Source: Anisus vortex
Taxonomy: Eukaryota; Mollusca; Gastropoda; Planorbidae
Assembly (NCBI GenBank): GCA_949126835.1
Contig: OX421500.1
Coordinates: forward strand, 33,665,141-33,729,140
Length of the DNA stretch: 64,000 bases
Reading direction: 5' to 3'
Under the pieces are notes generated by a model. The model was not told the origin of the DNA. It did no database searches and saw only the letters and a program-made list of their open reading frames with translations. Shown piece after piece: positions 34,278-45,518 of this stretch (position 1 is its first letter; each line of letters starts with the position of its first letter). Made by a program: the position numbers and the translations under genes.

Positions 34278-36205
34278 ATACTTTCTATACGGGGCTTATA
34301 TTCATGCAGACTAATAAAAATTAAACATTCTTCCTGAATTAGAAATGATATATAGCATCCATTTTTCAGTCTTACAGTAAAGTAAAGCTCTTTAAATGTG
34401 TTTATCTTTTATTTCAATGATCAATCTGAAAAATTAAAGAAAGGAATTAAACTTTCACTTTCTATTAGACATGGGTATCAGCTAAAACATATCAAAGGTA
34501 GGACAGACCTCTTTATTTATATATATATACCGGTATATATATTTTACACAAATTATGGTGTGGGGGAGGCTGACCTCTACTGCAGACATGTACCTTGGTA
34601 TTGATGCTATAGAGAGGTGATACTGTTCACTTTGGGCATTTTAAATAGATATATGTAGGCCTAAGTTTGTTCACTACAGGTACACAGACAGTTCATTCCT
34701 TTCACCACATACACACATATAAATAATGATCTATATTCACCAAAACCCTTTCACTGTGACTGCACTCCCTTGGTGTGGGCTTTCTAGAGTGTCTTGTTCT
34801 CTAATGCTGGAAAGGTAGCTGCATCTAACTATCTCACACACATACACACACAATTCATGCACCAAGCTATATGTGTAAAGGTGGATACAATGTAAATATT
34901 GCAAACGCTCTTTTCTATAATCCAGTACAATCAGACAGGAAAACACATTACAATTCAGGAAACAATTTAAGATCTCAGTGATTCTGTGTGTTTTTTTCTT
35001 CTTTGGATTTTTTTATTGTAAAACTACTTTACTAAAGTACATTTATTTTCGACATATCAAAACATATAATTAGACCTGTTCTTAATGGATCAATGATTAT
35101 TGTCAATGTATTTATAAAAGGTGTTATCTTGCGTGACATCTAGGGCTAATAGAATAACTCTGTGAGGTTATTTGTGCATTGTGAAATGAAATTACTGTTA
35201 CATTAAAAAAAGGCATCTTTTTTTTATAGCCGCTGTGTTGAAAATTAAAACAAACGAAGAATTATTTAAGTCTTTATTGTTTTCAAATATTTATTTTTTG
35301 AGAGTTTTGTTTCTTCATTCAAGCACCCAAAAATGTAATAAATAAATATATCTATAGGTATAATGTATGTAGTTTAAAATATAGGTGATGTAAAGGCATT
35401 TTAAATGTTACAAACAAGTATTACACATTTCTACATAGTGAACAAAATGTATTGTAGCTAAAATAAACTATAATAACTAAGTGCTAATAAATAGGGTTTT
35501 GAGTTGTTACTGTTTCAAATGTTATTTATTATACTTAGGTTTTAAATCATGTTCAATCTAATCAATATTCTGATGTTGGTGCCACACTATCTAATCACTA
35601 TCTAATTTTACTTCGGCTACATCAAACTTGCAAGCTTTGAGGTGCTTAAAATAATATCTAATGTCGACTCATTAGAATAAAAACTCAAATTGTATTATCG
35701 TTTCAAATATACTATAAATTAATACATTTAATTTGTAAAAAAAATAAAATTGAAATTACTGCAAATAAAAAGGTCATGAAAAGTGTTTTACTAGCCTAAA
35801 CACTGTACTATCCCTTACTACACAAGCACTAACAAGTCCTTTGTAACAGTTTTTTCTAAGATATATTACCCAATCCTTACTAACATTAATTGTATTTCTC
35901 ACTTATATTTAATTTTAATAATCATTATTGATCCTATGCTTGGGTAAAAGAATCCTTTTCAGACTACGACTTTAGTTGATAAGGCTAGTGAAGCAGCATT
36001 TGCCAATTTCTATGGCTATAAGAGGATTGTGTGGCCAGCCATTCTATCTTGCATTCGTGTATATTCAATTAAACATGTTTTCTTTTTAATCAGAAATGTC
36101 AATTTATAGGCTTTGTTGACGGAAGCACTGTGTGCAATGTACAGTAATGAATTCAATTAATTATCACAATATTTTACAAGTGATTTATCCGCATATATTG
36201 TAGCA
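34278..36205. other. Gene-free, with a decayed SINE near 35975-36045
   Basis: The words GGCTAGTGAAGCAGCATTTG and ATTGTGTGGCCAGC match the minus-strand body of SINE family 1. The rest is AT-rich, with a (CA)-rich patch near 34705-34860. Confidence 0.45.
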
Positions 36206-36213
36206 CCATAGAC

Positions 36214-36379
36214 CAGGGGTCTGCAACCTTCTTGTAATAGTTTGACAAAGCTGAATTTTGTATCCATTCAGCATGCCGACAACCTAAAAGTCACCCTGCT
36301 GCTTTCTTGTAGAAGAGACTTGCATTGCCTTTTTAGGGGTCTTTGGTGTGCCACGTTTTCCATAGGTTGCCGATCCCTG
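36214..36379. mobile_element. hAT-like MITE family H with perfect 8-bp TSD
   Basis: The 166-base element starts CAGGGGTCTGCAACCTTC and ends GGTTGCCGATCCCTG. CCATAGAC is duplicated exactly on both sides (36206-36213 and 36380-36387). An 8-base duplication with CAG-type ends is the hAT signature. Confidence 0.85.
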
Positions 36380-36497
36380 CCATAGACCATAACAAAAAGA
36401 ACCTATTGCTGACGAATTTAATTATGCATATTTAATTTTCCGTTCTTTCAGAGAGTGTATTAAAAATGGTGATCTTCAAACAGCAGTCAAACTTTTG

Positions 36498-36737
36498 ACA
36501 AGGGTTTGAGGTCCAGGATATTGTGTTCACTAAGAGGACATTATACAAGGGTTTGAGGTCCAGGATATTGTGTTCACTAAGAGGACATTATACAAGGGTT
36601 TGAGGCCCAGGATATTGTGTTTTTTCACTAAGTGGACATTATACAAGGGTTTGAGGCCCAGGATATTGTGTTCACTAAGTGGACATTATACAAGGGTTTG
36701 AGGTCCAGGATATTGTGTTCACTAAGTGGACATTAAG
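36498..36737. repeat. 47-bp minisatellite upstream of CLASP, five copies
   Basis: The unit is ACAAGGGTTTGAGGTCCAGG followed by ATATTGTGTTCACTAAGWGG and ACATTAT. Copies differ at AGAGGAC/AGTGGAC and GGTCC/GGCCC, and one has an extra TTTT. It ends about 85 bases before the TATA-like box of CLASP. Confidence 0.92.
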
Positions 36738-36821
36738 TTATTGGATTATAGCAGAAGGACTTGTCACAAGCAGCATTTTTTTAAACCCACAAAGTTGAAA
36801 AGGTTATCAGTAACCTCTCCT

Positions 36822-36855
36822 TATAAAAGAGAGTTATTCTCTTACTTCCTCAATT
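36822..36855 (+). promoter_or_regulatory. Candidate TATA box and initiator of CLASP
   Basis: TATAAAAG at 36822-36829 is followed 30 bases later by TCAATTTT, with the A at 36852 fitting an Inr (TCA-N-T). That spacing is the classical one. The start codon would then lie 35 bases downstream. The alternative is that 36840-36870 is a pyrimidine-rich tract feeding an acceptor (CAAGCACAG|CTG) of a UTR exon. Confidence 0.35.
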
Positions 36856-36886
36856 TTGGACAAGCACAGCTGATAAGTCTTTAACA

Positions 36887-37069
36887 ATGTCCACATTGGA
36901 TGACTTCATTGAAGGCGTGACCTCCCAGGACACCAAGAAACGCCTGCAGACCCATGCTGACATGGTCCCCTTCCTGAGCGACCCTCACAGCTCCCTGGAA
37001 TGTCAAGAATTCAATATCGACCAGCTGATAGAGGGCCTGTCCGGCTGGGTTAAAAGCAGCAACTTCAAG
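36887..37069 (+). CDS. CLASP: CLASP exon 1 (start of TOG1 domain)
   Basis: CLASP proteins bind microtubule plus ends and tubulin through TOG domains, suppress catastrophe and promote rescue, working with EB and CLIP proteins in spindle and cortex. This 61-codon exon gives MSTLDDFIEGVTSQDTKKRL and then FNIDQLIEGLSGWVKSSNFK. It aligns in pattern with the N-terminus of animal CLASP, with short helices, then 'L-x-x-L ... G-W-V-x-S-S-N-x-K', the first HEAT hairpin of TOG1. The ATG is preceded by AACA (good context) and by an in-frame TAA inside the TATA-like box, so this is the first possible start. The donor is AAG|GTTTGT in phase 0. The next coding exon is 18.5 kb away at 55604. Confidence 0.88.
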
Positions 37070-39287
37070 GTTTGTCAATTTTATTTTATCAGTCGTTGGT
37101 CAATTATTTTTATCAGCTTAAGTGTATTTGTCGGTTCAAAAGGGGAAAGCCTCTTATAATATGTGGACTTAAGGTAAGTCTGATCTATTTCACACTGTCT
37201 TCATGTGGGACTTCATTACAGAAGGAATGTTGTCAAGTATATAACATTCCTTTGTTGAGACCTCTTGAGTTCTTAAGGTATATTTACATGGGGCACTTCT
37301 CTGTTTACACTTTATCTTTTCCCTGTCTCCCATCTCTTGTTTTAAGCACTTTAAAAGCCTTTGAGTTTAATTCCTTATGTTGGTTTCAATGAGGGATGAA
37401 GCTGTGTGAAGCTTGGTCACTGGTGTCTGGTAGCCTAATTCTCTCTCTGTCTCTCTCTCAACACACACACACAGAGAGAGAGGCACAGAAAACTACAAGC
37501 TGCCTTCACCAGGGAGATCAAACCAATCAATACATTGTGTGTGGTGATGGTGGTGTGGTGGCCTGCTGAGTCCAGTGGGTTGAGTTTATTTGTGTTTTTT
37601 TTTAAACCCCTGGCCAGTTGCACTGTTTTGTTGTATCCTGGAGTGAGGAGAGAGAGAGAGAGATGTGCTGGCTTATTTTTTCCCCTTCTCTTTCTGTGTT
37701 GAATGGTGGTTTAATTTAGAAGAGTTTGATGGCTTGTTGGAAAGATATCTTTTTTGATTAAAAAAAAATTCTCATCATTCGAAGCCTCACTACTTTTAAA
37801 TGCTTTATTGTTTTTGTTTCTCAATGCAGCTAATGAGTTATGGTGATGGTGTGTTGATATTTGTGTTGTGTGATATTCTTGGATGATGTTGCTGTGATTG
37901 TATTCTTTTTGGATACCAGTATTATTATATATAGAAATCTAGACATAAACTGATGGAATGAATCAGTGCTGTATCTAAAGGAAACTTTCTTCATTTGCAC
38001 AATTACAGTTTAGTAGAGTTCCTATCATATTGTACCTGACCTAAGTTGAGTTGGCTGGAATAGTGAGGTGGTTGGAGGGGGGGGGGGGGGGAGGTCAGGC
38101 AGCTAGAGACATGACCAGACATGTTCATTGTCTCCTCATTGGGCAAATTATTTTCCTGACATCCATTCTTTAAGTGAAGGATCTATTGGGTGTAATTAGG
38201 TTAGAGAATTAAGATGTAGGTCAAATGATTTCCCTTTAAACAATTGCTTTTTATTTATTTTTATTTTTTTTCATCTGTGATCAATGCCTGTATGTCACAA
38301 CATGGTGCACAGGACACTGAGCCACACACACAAATTATGTGATAAGATAAAAAAGAAAACAACATCTGTGTCTAAAATTACTGCAGATCTTTGACCCCCT
38401 TTTCTAAATTTCTGTGCTTTTTGTTTTATGTGTCCCCTGTGTGTGTGTGCCTTGGACATGTTTGAATAGCAGCAGCATTGTGATGGACACTAGTTATTCA
38501 CAAGTTTGTGTGGAAAGGATTATATTTCTTGACAAAATTAGGCTTTCCATCATCATACAGGATTACTCATTACAAGGGATTATTCGTTATACAGGATTAC
38601 TCGGTGTGATTTGTTTTAATTAGAGAATAATTCATGTATTAATTGGTGGAGAATTTCTGACTAGTTTAACAACCTAGGGTTGTAAGTTTACTTGTTGTGA
38701 GGAACAGGTTGCTCTAATACTATTGTGTATGTGTGTTATGTGATGCCAAATAAATAGGGTCACTGGTGAGGGGTGAGAGGAACACTCCAGTTCTATCTGT
38801 TGATAGACTTTGAACATCTTACACACTAATACACTGTAACAGGTGGCTTTTGAGTTGTACTCTACCTTGTTGTGTGCATGTATATCTGTTTGGCTAAGTT
38901 TGTCTTTCTCCTCTTGCTTTCTTGATTCTAGACATGTTTTTTGGTTTAAATTAGGGGACCCTTCCTTGGTGTTTGCAGTGCAGTTTAGCTGAGTGGTGTT
39001 AGGTCTATGTTTAGCCAGTAGTGGCTGGTAGCTGTATGTAGACTAGACCCGGGTGGGAGCAATTGTCAACATGGACATGATCCTGGGTTGGAAACAAGAT
39101 GATTTGACATCAGCCTTCTCTTGTTGTTTGACAACTTTTGTTAGAATAGGGTGGTGTAAGTTTAACAGGGCTTGCTTAAAGTGATGAGTCAGTGGTTAGT
39201 TCTACTCTGTATGGACATCTTGGCTCCCAGCTGTCTCAATACATATGTTCACTGATGCCCCATGAATACATGAACAGGATGTAATGT
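37070..39287. other. CLASP intron 1, first part
   Basis: T-rich intronic DNA with CT/CA microsatellites at 37439-37495 and a G-run at 38078-38092. The open frames here have no splice support and no domain. Confidence 0.6.
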
Positions 39288-39612
39288 ACCCATCTGTCTC
39301 TATAGATACACACTCTTAAGTTCTCATCTGTCTCTATAGATACACACTCTTAAGTTCTCATCTGTCTCTATAGATACACACTCTTAAGTTCTCATCTGTC
39401 TCTATAGATACACACTCTTAAGTTCTCATCTGTCTCTATAGATACACACTTGTTAAGTTCTCATCTGTCTCTATAGATACACACTTGTTAAGTTCTCATC
39501 TGTCTCTATAGATACACACTCTTAAGTTCTCATCTGTCTCTATAGATACACACTCTTAAGTTCTCATCTGTCTCTATAGATACACACTTGTTAAGTTCTC
39601 ATCTGTCTCTAT
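39288..39612. repeat. 34-bp minisatellite, left part, target of the LTR element
   Basis: The unit is CTCATCTGTCTCTATAGATA followed by CACACTCTTAAGTT, about 9.5 copies, with CTTGTTAAGTT variants. It is cut at ...CTCTAT by the LTR element and resumes at 46535 with CTATAGATA. Confidence 0.95.
39609..39612. repeat. Target-site duplication CTAT, left
   Basis: CTAT at 39609-39612 equals 46535-46538. The uninterrupted minisatellite unit contains this CTAT once, so the duplication is certain. Confidence 0.85.
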
Positions 39613-40628
39613 TATTACAAGGCAATTTATTCACCATAATAAATTATGGATGAGACCTTCTATTTATATCACACAAGTATAATTATGATTTATAATGTTA
39701 TTACGGCTAGAGCCCCCATTCAATTTATGAAAAATAATAGTTATAGTATTGTTATTATTAGTGTGAGTATCCTTGTATTAGTGAAGATCTTATTATATCA
39801 TTCTGAAGTTTATTTGTAGTTGTCTAGAGTATTCCGTGGTTCTTAGTATCCCCTGGCAATTCACATAGCGTAGTTTTAGAGTTTTCAGTTAATTTACTTC
39901 ATGTATAATTATTTATGTGGCTCATATTATACAGCAAGAACCTCGATGTTGAGTGGTAGTGTAGATTATTAATATAGTTGAATAAATATTACACATACAC
40001 ACATGTAGATAACTTTGAAATATTGACGTTAACCAAGTTGTGTAGAAAGCAACGATAAATTTGGTTTAATTTACAACATCAATCCAGTAGGAATCCAAAT
40101 AATATTATATACACAATCAAGAAATACACATATTCCAATTAGTAATGAATATCCTCAATGAACATATAGCATTGTAGTTAATAGTAGGATAATAAATTTT
40201 CCATCATACAAATCAAATAGAAACGATACTCAGAGCGGAGAATATTTGATGTTACTAGATCGAATGCAAGCCAAGAACTGACTAAAAGTGTCGAATCGCG
40301 TAGAAATATATTACGGGTCAATCGTTGGAAAAACCAGACAGTCTAGTGACACGAATATTTTAATCAAGCCTGCATGTTGACTGCGTGATCAAGCAATAAT
40401 GCTCTAACAAAATAAGGAGAGACCGATCGACCTTGACATGCTGTACTCGCGTGAACAGTTCATGTTTTTATCGAGGTTAATAAAAAACAATAATGCTCTA
40501 ATTAGGTTAGGAAAAACCCGGGGAAAACCGTGAGCTGAGAAATATTTTGTATCGTTTAAACGCAATTCGCTTAAATGGTTTAGTTGGTTTATTAACATTA
40601 CAATGTAGGGAATTTACGTTTCGTAACA
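39613..40628 (-). repeat. LTR (3' LTR of the minus-strand element)
   Basis: The 1016-base repeat appears identical to 45519-46534 in every line compared. Read on the element strand it begins TGTTACGAAACG and ends CTTGTAATA, so the outer ends are TG...TA rather than the usual TG...CA. A 64-codon open frame inside both LTRs is identical but has no recognised domain. Confidence 0.95.
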
Positions 40629-40655
40629 GTCGCCCATACCAAAAGGAAAAGAACA
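40629..40655 (-). promoter_or_regulatory. Possible polypurine-tract region of the LTR element
   Basis: On the element strand the bases just before the 3' LTR read GGTATGGGCGAC, and a T-rich stretch precedes them. It is only moderately purine-rich (GGGCGAC), so the plus-strand primer may be short. Placement is by position, next to the LTR, not by a strong motif. Confidence 0.35.
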
Positions 40656-41410
40656 TTGCATACTAAACAATAGAAGTGTGCAATTTCTTTTAGAACCGCC
40701 TGCACTTAACTTTAGTTCTAAACAATATACAAAAAAAAAAAAACTGACTCCACCTGGGTAGTCCGTTAAATAAGACAAGTAAGGGAAATAATTTATTCTA
40801 TTAAACCCTCATCATATAGGATCTCAAGTTATCCTTAGACCATAACACATGTTCGCGTTATTCTAAAAAAATTATACTCTCTGAGATATCATTCCTTATA
40901 AACATCATCATCTTATTTATAAGGTAAAAATCAACATAACTAATGTTATCATATTAAACAATTCAATCATTAATTAATTCAACTTAAATGAAATTAATAT
41001 TTAAATAAACTTAAGAGTAAGAATTTAATCTTAAGTGTGTAAGCATGTGAAGTGTATGCACATTACTCTATTTTGGTTTTTACATAATCACAACTATAGT
41101 TTGATTGTTTCAAAATAAGGATGTACATTTCTGTTCATTCATTATCTTACTAATAAAGAAAAATTATGTTCATAAATCAATAATATTTATAGGTAACTTA
41201 TTAGGTTTTTTTCTTTTTTTTTCCTACAACAATAATAATATTTGTTTTAGCAAATGGAAATATTCATGGCATAAAATAAGGCATAAGATATTGCATAAAA
41301 TAATCACAACATATTCATATATTCATGCATTTATATTTTAAATGATCCAATTCTCTTAGTTAGGATTATCAGAATATATACATGAAGTTATCTATCCCCT
41401 TATACATTTG
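40656..41410 (-). other. 3' untranslated internal region of the LTR element
   Basis: About 750 AT-rich bases lie between the RNase H remnant and the 3' LTR. No env-like or other ORF is seen on the element strand. Confidence 0.6.
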
Positions 41411-41464
41411 TTACATGCGCGATAGGGTGTCCGCGACGATGTTATCTTTTACCAATACGTAAGT
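41411..41464 (-). pseudogene. Residual C-terminus of RNase H
   Basis: In a frame different from the long ORF, the minus strand reads VLVKDNIVADTLSRM and a stop. 'K-D-N-x-V-A-D-x-L-S-R' is the well-known end of the Ty3/gypsy RNase H domain. It overlaps the last codons of the 1223-codon ORF, showing that RT-RNase H sequence was removed between the RT entry and this point and that the join is out of frame. Confidence 0.8.
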
Positions 41465-44400
41465 TATTCTTAAGTTGTATGGTATTAACCCTATACGGAT
41501 GTTGTTTGACAGGTTTAACATTATCATCTTTTAAAACTACATCATGGGTAACCAAAGTTGTTTTGTTAGGAACATCACTAAACAAATTTACATGATCATA
41601 GATTAAACCCTTGATAGAAGTCTGTTCACCTGAGTCTAGATGTGCCAGTTTATCATTGAGGTTTTTAAGTGCTTCAGTGTTTTGAAGTTTACTTTCTATG
41701 ATTGTCTTTTTAAATTTAGGCGGGGGTGTTTCAACAGTTTTGATAGCACTCACTGGCCTAATGTCAGTTTGTTCTTCCCTAACAACATAAGGTTTTAGCA
41801 TGTTTATATGGCACAGTCTCTGTGTTTTCCTTCTATCAGGGGTTTTTACAATGTATGTTACATCACTGATTTTATCTAAAACCTGATATGGTCCTGTATA
41901 TTTTGCACTCAGGGGTTGTCCAGACAATTGGGTCAACATGAGGACTTTATCACCAGGATGGAAACATCGGGATCTGGCCTTGACATCATAGTACCCTTTC
42001 ATTCTTTTCTGAGCCTGCAAAAGATTATCTTTAACATGATTAAAAGCATGATAGATTCTATTGCTAAATTGTTCCACATAAGCTACGAGTCCAGTCTCTT
42101 CATCAGAATTTAACAAGGTTTCCTGCAACAGTTTTAGAGGTCCTCGAACTGAATGTCCAAACACTAACTCGAACGGACTGAATCCAAGAGATTCCTGCAC
42201 AGTTTCTCTAGTCGCGAAAAGAGCGAATGGAATACCGCGATCCCAGTCTTCAGTGTTCTCAAAACAGTATGTGCGGAGCATGGTTTTCAGAGTCTGATGA
42301 TATCTTTCTAGGGCACCTTGGCTTTGCGGATGGTACGCAGTTGAAGTTGCATGTTGGATGCCTAGTTTCTTTAAGACCTGGTTAAACAGCTTTGATGTAA
42401 AGTTAGATCCTTGGTCTGACTGTATAGTCTTTGGAAGACCGTATCTTGAACAAAATGCAATCAGTGCGTCAGATATCTTATCTGCGTTAATGGTGCGTAG
42501 CGGAATAGCTTCAGGATATCTCGTGGCAGTGCACATTATAGTGAATAAGTACTGGTGTCCTGTCTTTGTTTTAGGCAAAGGACCTACACAGTCTATTAGC
42601 AAGTGGCTAAATGGTTCTGCAAAGGCGGGTATTGGCTTTAGAGGTGCTACCGGTATAGTCTGGTTAGGCTTACCAACTATCTGGCATGTATTGCATGACT
42701 TGCAGTATTTTGTGACGTCACGATGTAGTCCAGGCCAATAGAAGTACGGAAGAATTCGACGGTAAGTCTTGTTCACTCCTAGATGACCAGCATATGGCGT
42801 ATCATGAGCCATGTGTAAGATGTCATTACGATATATGGCTGGTACCACAATCTGACTTCCTTCTCTGCAATTGTCATTATCACATTTCACATCTCTCCAT
42901 TTTTGCATTAATATTCCCTCCTTCAGAAAAAATCCATTTCCTTTAATTTCTGCCTCCTGTTCAGTTATCACCTTTTTCTTCAGGTGTTTAATTCCTGAAT
43001 CTCTATTCTGTTCTAATAGGAGTAATTGTCGAGGTGACAAATTACTTTCAGTAGTCTTGACTGAGGGACCACTCAAAATGTCAGCCAGGAAAGTTGCCTG
43101 TAGGTCAATTTCTGGTTCTATTTTTGACTTTGACATGGTTTCGACAGACTTTTGTTGTTGGGCCATACCTCTAGTGACGATGCATATAGGTTTGATAAAG
43201 CTCTCACTTTTATTAAGGCATTGTTTTTTCTTGGATATGGAATGCACCACATCTCCAGCAATATCATTTCCCAGTATTAAAGAAACGCCTTTAAACGGAA
43301 GTGATTTGTATACACCCACAACTACATTTCCAGTGAAGTACGCACTCTTCAGCTGTATTTGATGCAAAGGAACTTGTACATTTTTCCTTGATACACCTTG
43401 AATAGTAAGATCCTGTCCTGTGTATGTCGATTGTGACGTAGGAACAGTATTCTCTAAAAGTAGTGAAACCTCAGCCCCTGTATCACGGAGTATTCTGATG
43501 TTCTTTTCACTAGTGACACCATTTATTATGGATGACACGGTACCTTCTTCAATGAATGGTAAACAATTGCTTGGTATCTCAGTATCGATGAGATCTGTAT
43601 CCAAGTTATTTTTGTAAGAGGTATGTTTAGTACTCATGGTGGTTCTATCTGATATAGACTCCTTGGAGCTCAGATTAGCATTGGAATTATTGAAAACCAT
43701 TGTCTCTATTTCAGGAACTATTTCTGGTTTCAAGTTTCCTAGATACGTGTGTTTTGTCAGGTTATCTGCATTAGCACTAGGTATCTCTGTTTGAGTTCTA
43801 ATATCCTTCTTTACATTTTCATGAGTTCTTTGTTTTGGCATTGCTACATACGATAAGACAACATTCTTTTTATTCGGGTTCCCATTCAATATCCAGCACT
43901 TTTCCTTAGTATGTCCAATTCGTTTACAATGGCTACAGGTTGGCTTGGAATTAGTTGGACCTTCATTGCTCTGCTGATGTCTCTTTGATTGATAGGATTC
44001 ATTTGGATTCATGGTTTTCTTTTCTACCTTCATATCTCGATTCTGGAATTTAGATTTATCTACTGTTGTAAATTTATTGCTGGAATGGATAATAACGTAT
44101 TCGTCTGCCATTACTGCTGCTGTTTCTACTTGTTCTACACCTTTGTCTGCTAAATGTATTCTTACGTCACCTCTGATGTTATTGTTAAAGTCTTCCATTA
44201 GCATAAGATTAGCTAATTTATCAAAGTCTTTGTTTACACCTTTGGATCGAATCCATCTTTCAAAATATTTCTTTTTCTGTCTTAGAAAATCAACATGGGA
44301 TTGTTCCTGTTCTTTCTTAGACTCACGAAACACTTTTCTATATTTTTCAGGTGTTAGTGCATAACTTAGCAGTACTCTATTCTTGATCAGTTCATAATCA

Positions 44401-45113
44401 TACAATTCCTCTTCAGTAAGACTTAATACAACATCAAGTGCCTTTCCTTTGTTCAGAGCTGAGCGTAGAAGTATAGCTTTCTTGCCCTCGGGAAATTGAT
44501 AATCTCTAGCGTTTCTCTCGAAAATCATGAAGAACTCTTCCACCGAATTATCTTCAAAAACTGGAATATGTTTCTTAAACTTATACAGTTCTGCATCTGC
44601 TTCAGAGCTTGCATTCGAATGATTTGACGTACGAGACCTTGCTATCTCAATTCTTTCTTGGCTTGCTATTTTCTCTCTTGCTATTTCTAACTCAATTCTC
44701 TTATTTTCTCTTTCCATCTCAATTCTCTTGTCTTCTCTTTCCAATTCTAATCTCTTATTTTCTCTTTCCAATTCTATCTCCATCTTCCTCATCTCAAGTT
44801 TAAATTTCAATTCTTCACTTAATTCACCAGTTGTATGCTTCACTCTTTGTTTTATAGGAAAAGGTAATTCATCATCTGATTCATCATTAATGTTATCATT
44901 AGCAGTAGTTTCTTCAATAATTAGTGTACCTTGTTTTCTTAAACACTCAGTTACCTCTTGAAGTAATTTAGTTTTTGATGGCCTAGTTTCTGTGATAGAA
45001 ATGCCCAATGATTTAGCCAATTCTTTTAGTTGTATCATCGACATTTTATTAAGCTGTTCTGAGGTTAGATCAAATATCTCTGGATCCAATGTAAGATTAT
45101 TTGTGGCTTCCAT
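41442..45113 (-). CDS. Gag-protease-integrase polyprotein with truncated RT
   Basis: This single 1223-residue frame starts 405 bases inside the 5' LTR. Residues about 100-160 are a charged coiled coil (repeats like EREDKRIEMERENK), and about 170-345 are the gag core. A CX2CX4HX4C knuckle has Cys393, Cys396, His401 and Cys406, and a retropepsin motif D-T-G-A is at 544-547. The integrase zinc domain has His770/His777 and Cys807/Cys810. The catalytic triad is Asp841, Asp900 and Glu936 (exact D-X35-E). A GPY module is near 1074. Residues about 1165-1211 are the entry to RT (ending HPYRVN), after which the frame reads 13 unrelated residues and stops. Integrase inserts cDNA, protease matures the polyprotein and gag packages RNA. 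RT and RNase H are essentially missing. No stop or frameshift is present before the deletion, so the remaining domains look intact. Confidence 0.92.
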   Translation of the reverse strand: MEATNNLTLDPEIFDLTSEQLNKMSMIQLKELAKSLGISITETRPSKTKLLQEVTECLRKQGTLIIEETTANDNINDESDDELPFPIKQRVKHTTGELSEELKFKLEMRKMEIELERENKRLELEREDKRIEMERENKRIELEIAREKIASQERIEIARSRTSNHSNASSEADAELYKFKKHIPVFEDNSVEEFFMIFERNARDYQFPEGKKAILLRSALNKGKALDVVLSLTEEELYDYELIKNRVLLSYALTPEKYRKVFRESKKEQEQSHVDFLRQKKKYFERWIRSKGVNKDFDKLANLMLMEDFNNNIRGDVRIHLADKGVEQVETAAVMADEYVIIHSSNKFTTVDKSKFQNRDMKVEKKTMNPNESYQSKRHQQSNEGPTNSKPTCSHCKRIGHTKEKCWILNGNPNKKNVVLSYVAMPKQRTHENVKKDIRTQTEIPSANADNLTKHTYLGNLKPEIVPEIETMVFNNSNANLSSKESISDRTTMSTKHTSYKNNLDTDLIDTEIPSNCLPFIEEGTVSSIINGVTSEKNIRILRDTGAEVSLLLENTVPTSQSTYTGQDLTIQGVSRKNVQVPLHQIQLKSAYFTGNVVVGVYKSLPFKGVSLILGNDIAGDVVHSISKKKQCLNKSESFIKPICIVTRGMAQQQKSVETMSKSKIEPEIDLQATFLADILSGPSVKTTESNLSPRQLLLLEQNRDSGIKHLKKKVITEQEAEIKGNGFFLKEGILMQKWRDVKCDNDNCREGSQIVVPAIYRNDILHMAHDTPYAGHLGVNKTYRRILPYFYWPGLHRDVTKYCKSCNTCQIVGKPNQTIPVAPLKPIPAFAEPFSHLLIDCVGPLPKTKTGHQYLFTIMCTATRYPEAIPLRTINADKISDALIAFCSRYGLPKTIQSDQGSNFTSKLFNQVLKKLGIQHATSTAYHPQSQGALERYHQTLKTMLRTYCFENTEDWDRGIPFALFATRETVQESLGFSPFELVFGHSVRGPLKLLQETLLNSDEETGLVAYVEQFSNRIYHAFNHVKDNLLQAQKRMKGYYDVKARSRCFHPGDKVLMLTQLSGQPLSAKYTGPYQVLDKISDVTYIVKTPDRRKTQRLCHINMLKPYVVREEQTDIRPVSAIKTVETPPPKFKKTIIESKLQNTEALKNLNDKLAHLDSGEQTSIKGLIYDHVNLFSDVPNKTTLVTHDVVLKDDNVKPVKQHPYRVNTIQLKNNLRIGKR

Positions 45114-45502
45114 TTTATATATTATTAAAAGTTACTATAAATCTTGTTAATAATACAATAAGGAGTCCAACTTACTTTCTGTCCTTTGAATAATTCACTA
45201 CACCACACAGTTCAGATTTTTCACAACAAGGTCATAAAAATAATACTTTCTTAGAGTTACTTTGTTCGATAAGGTAATACACAAGATAATTTTCCAGGCT
45301 GAATAGTTAAGTTTTCCGATTCTCAATAGCAATGTTCAATTCAATCACAATCTTTAGTATATTGTATATTGTTAATATTTTCCAACACAATCCATCCAAG
45401 TTACGAGTATTTATTACGGCAGTTGTAAATAGTTTGTGTAAATAGTATAACGATTCTTGAAGTTGAAGTAAATCCTCTAAACGTTTGTTAGTAAATCACT
45501 GA
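45114..45502 (-). other. 5' leader of the LTR element
   Basis: About 390 AT-rich bases lie between the primer site and the gag start. It presumably holds the packaging signal, but no motif can be named. Confidence 0.5.
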
Positions 45503-45515
45503 CGAGCAAAACCCA
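45503..45515 (-). promoter_or_regulatory. tRNA primer binding site of the LTR element
   Basis: On the element strand TGGGTTTTGCTCG follows the 5' LTR after a three-base AAA spacer. A TGG start complementary to the CCA end of a tRNA is the normal form. The tRNA would end CGAGCAAAACCCA. I cannot name the isoacceptor. Confidence 0.65.
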
Positions 45516-45518
45516 TTT

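Noticed and set aside
41916..44961. Several plus-strand open frames of 60-160 codons
   Set aside because: They are antisense shadows of the gag-protease-integrase ORF.
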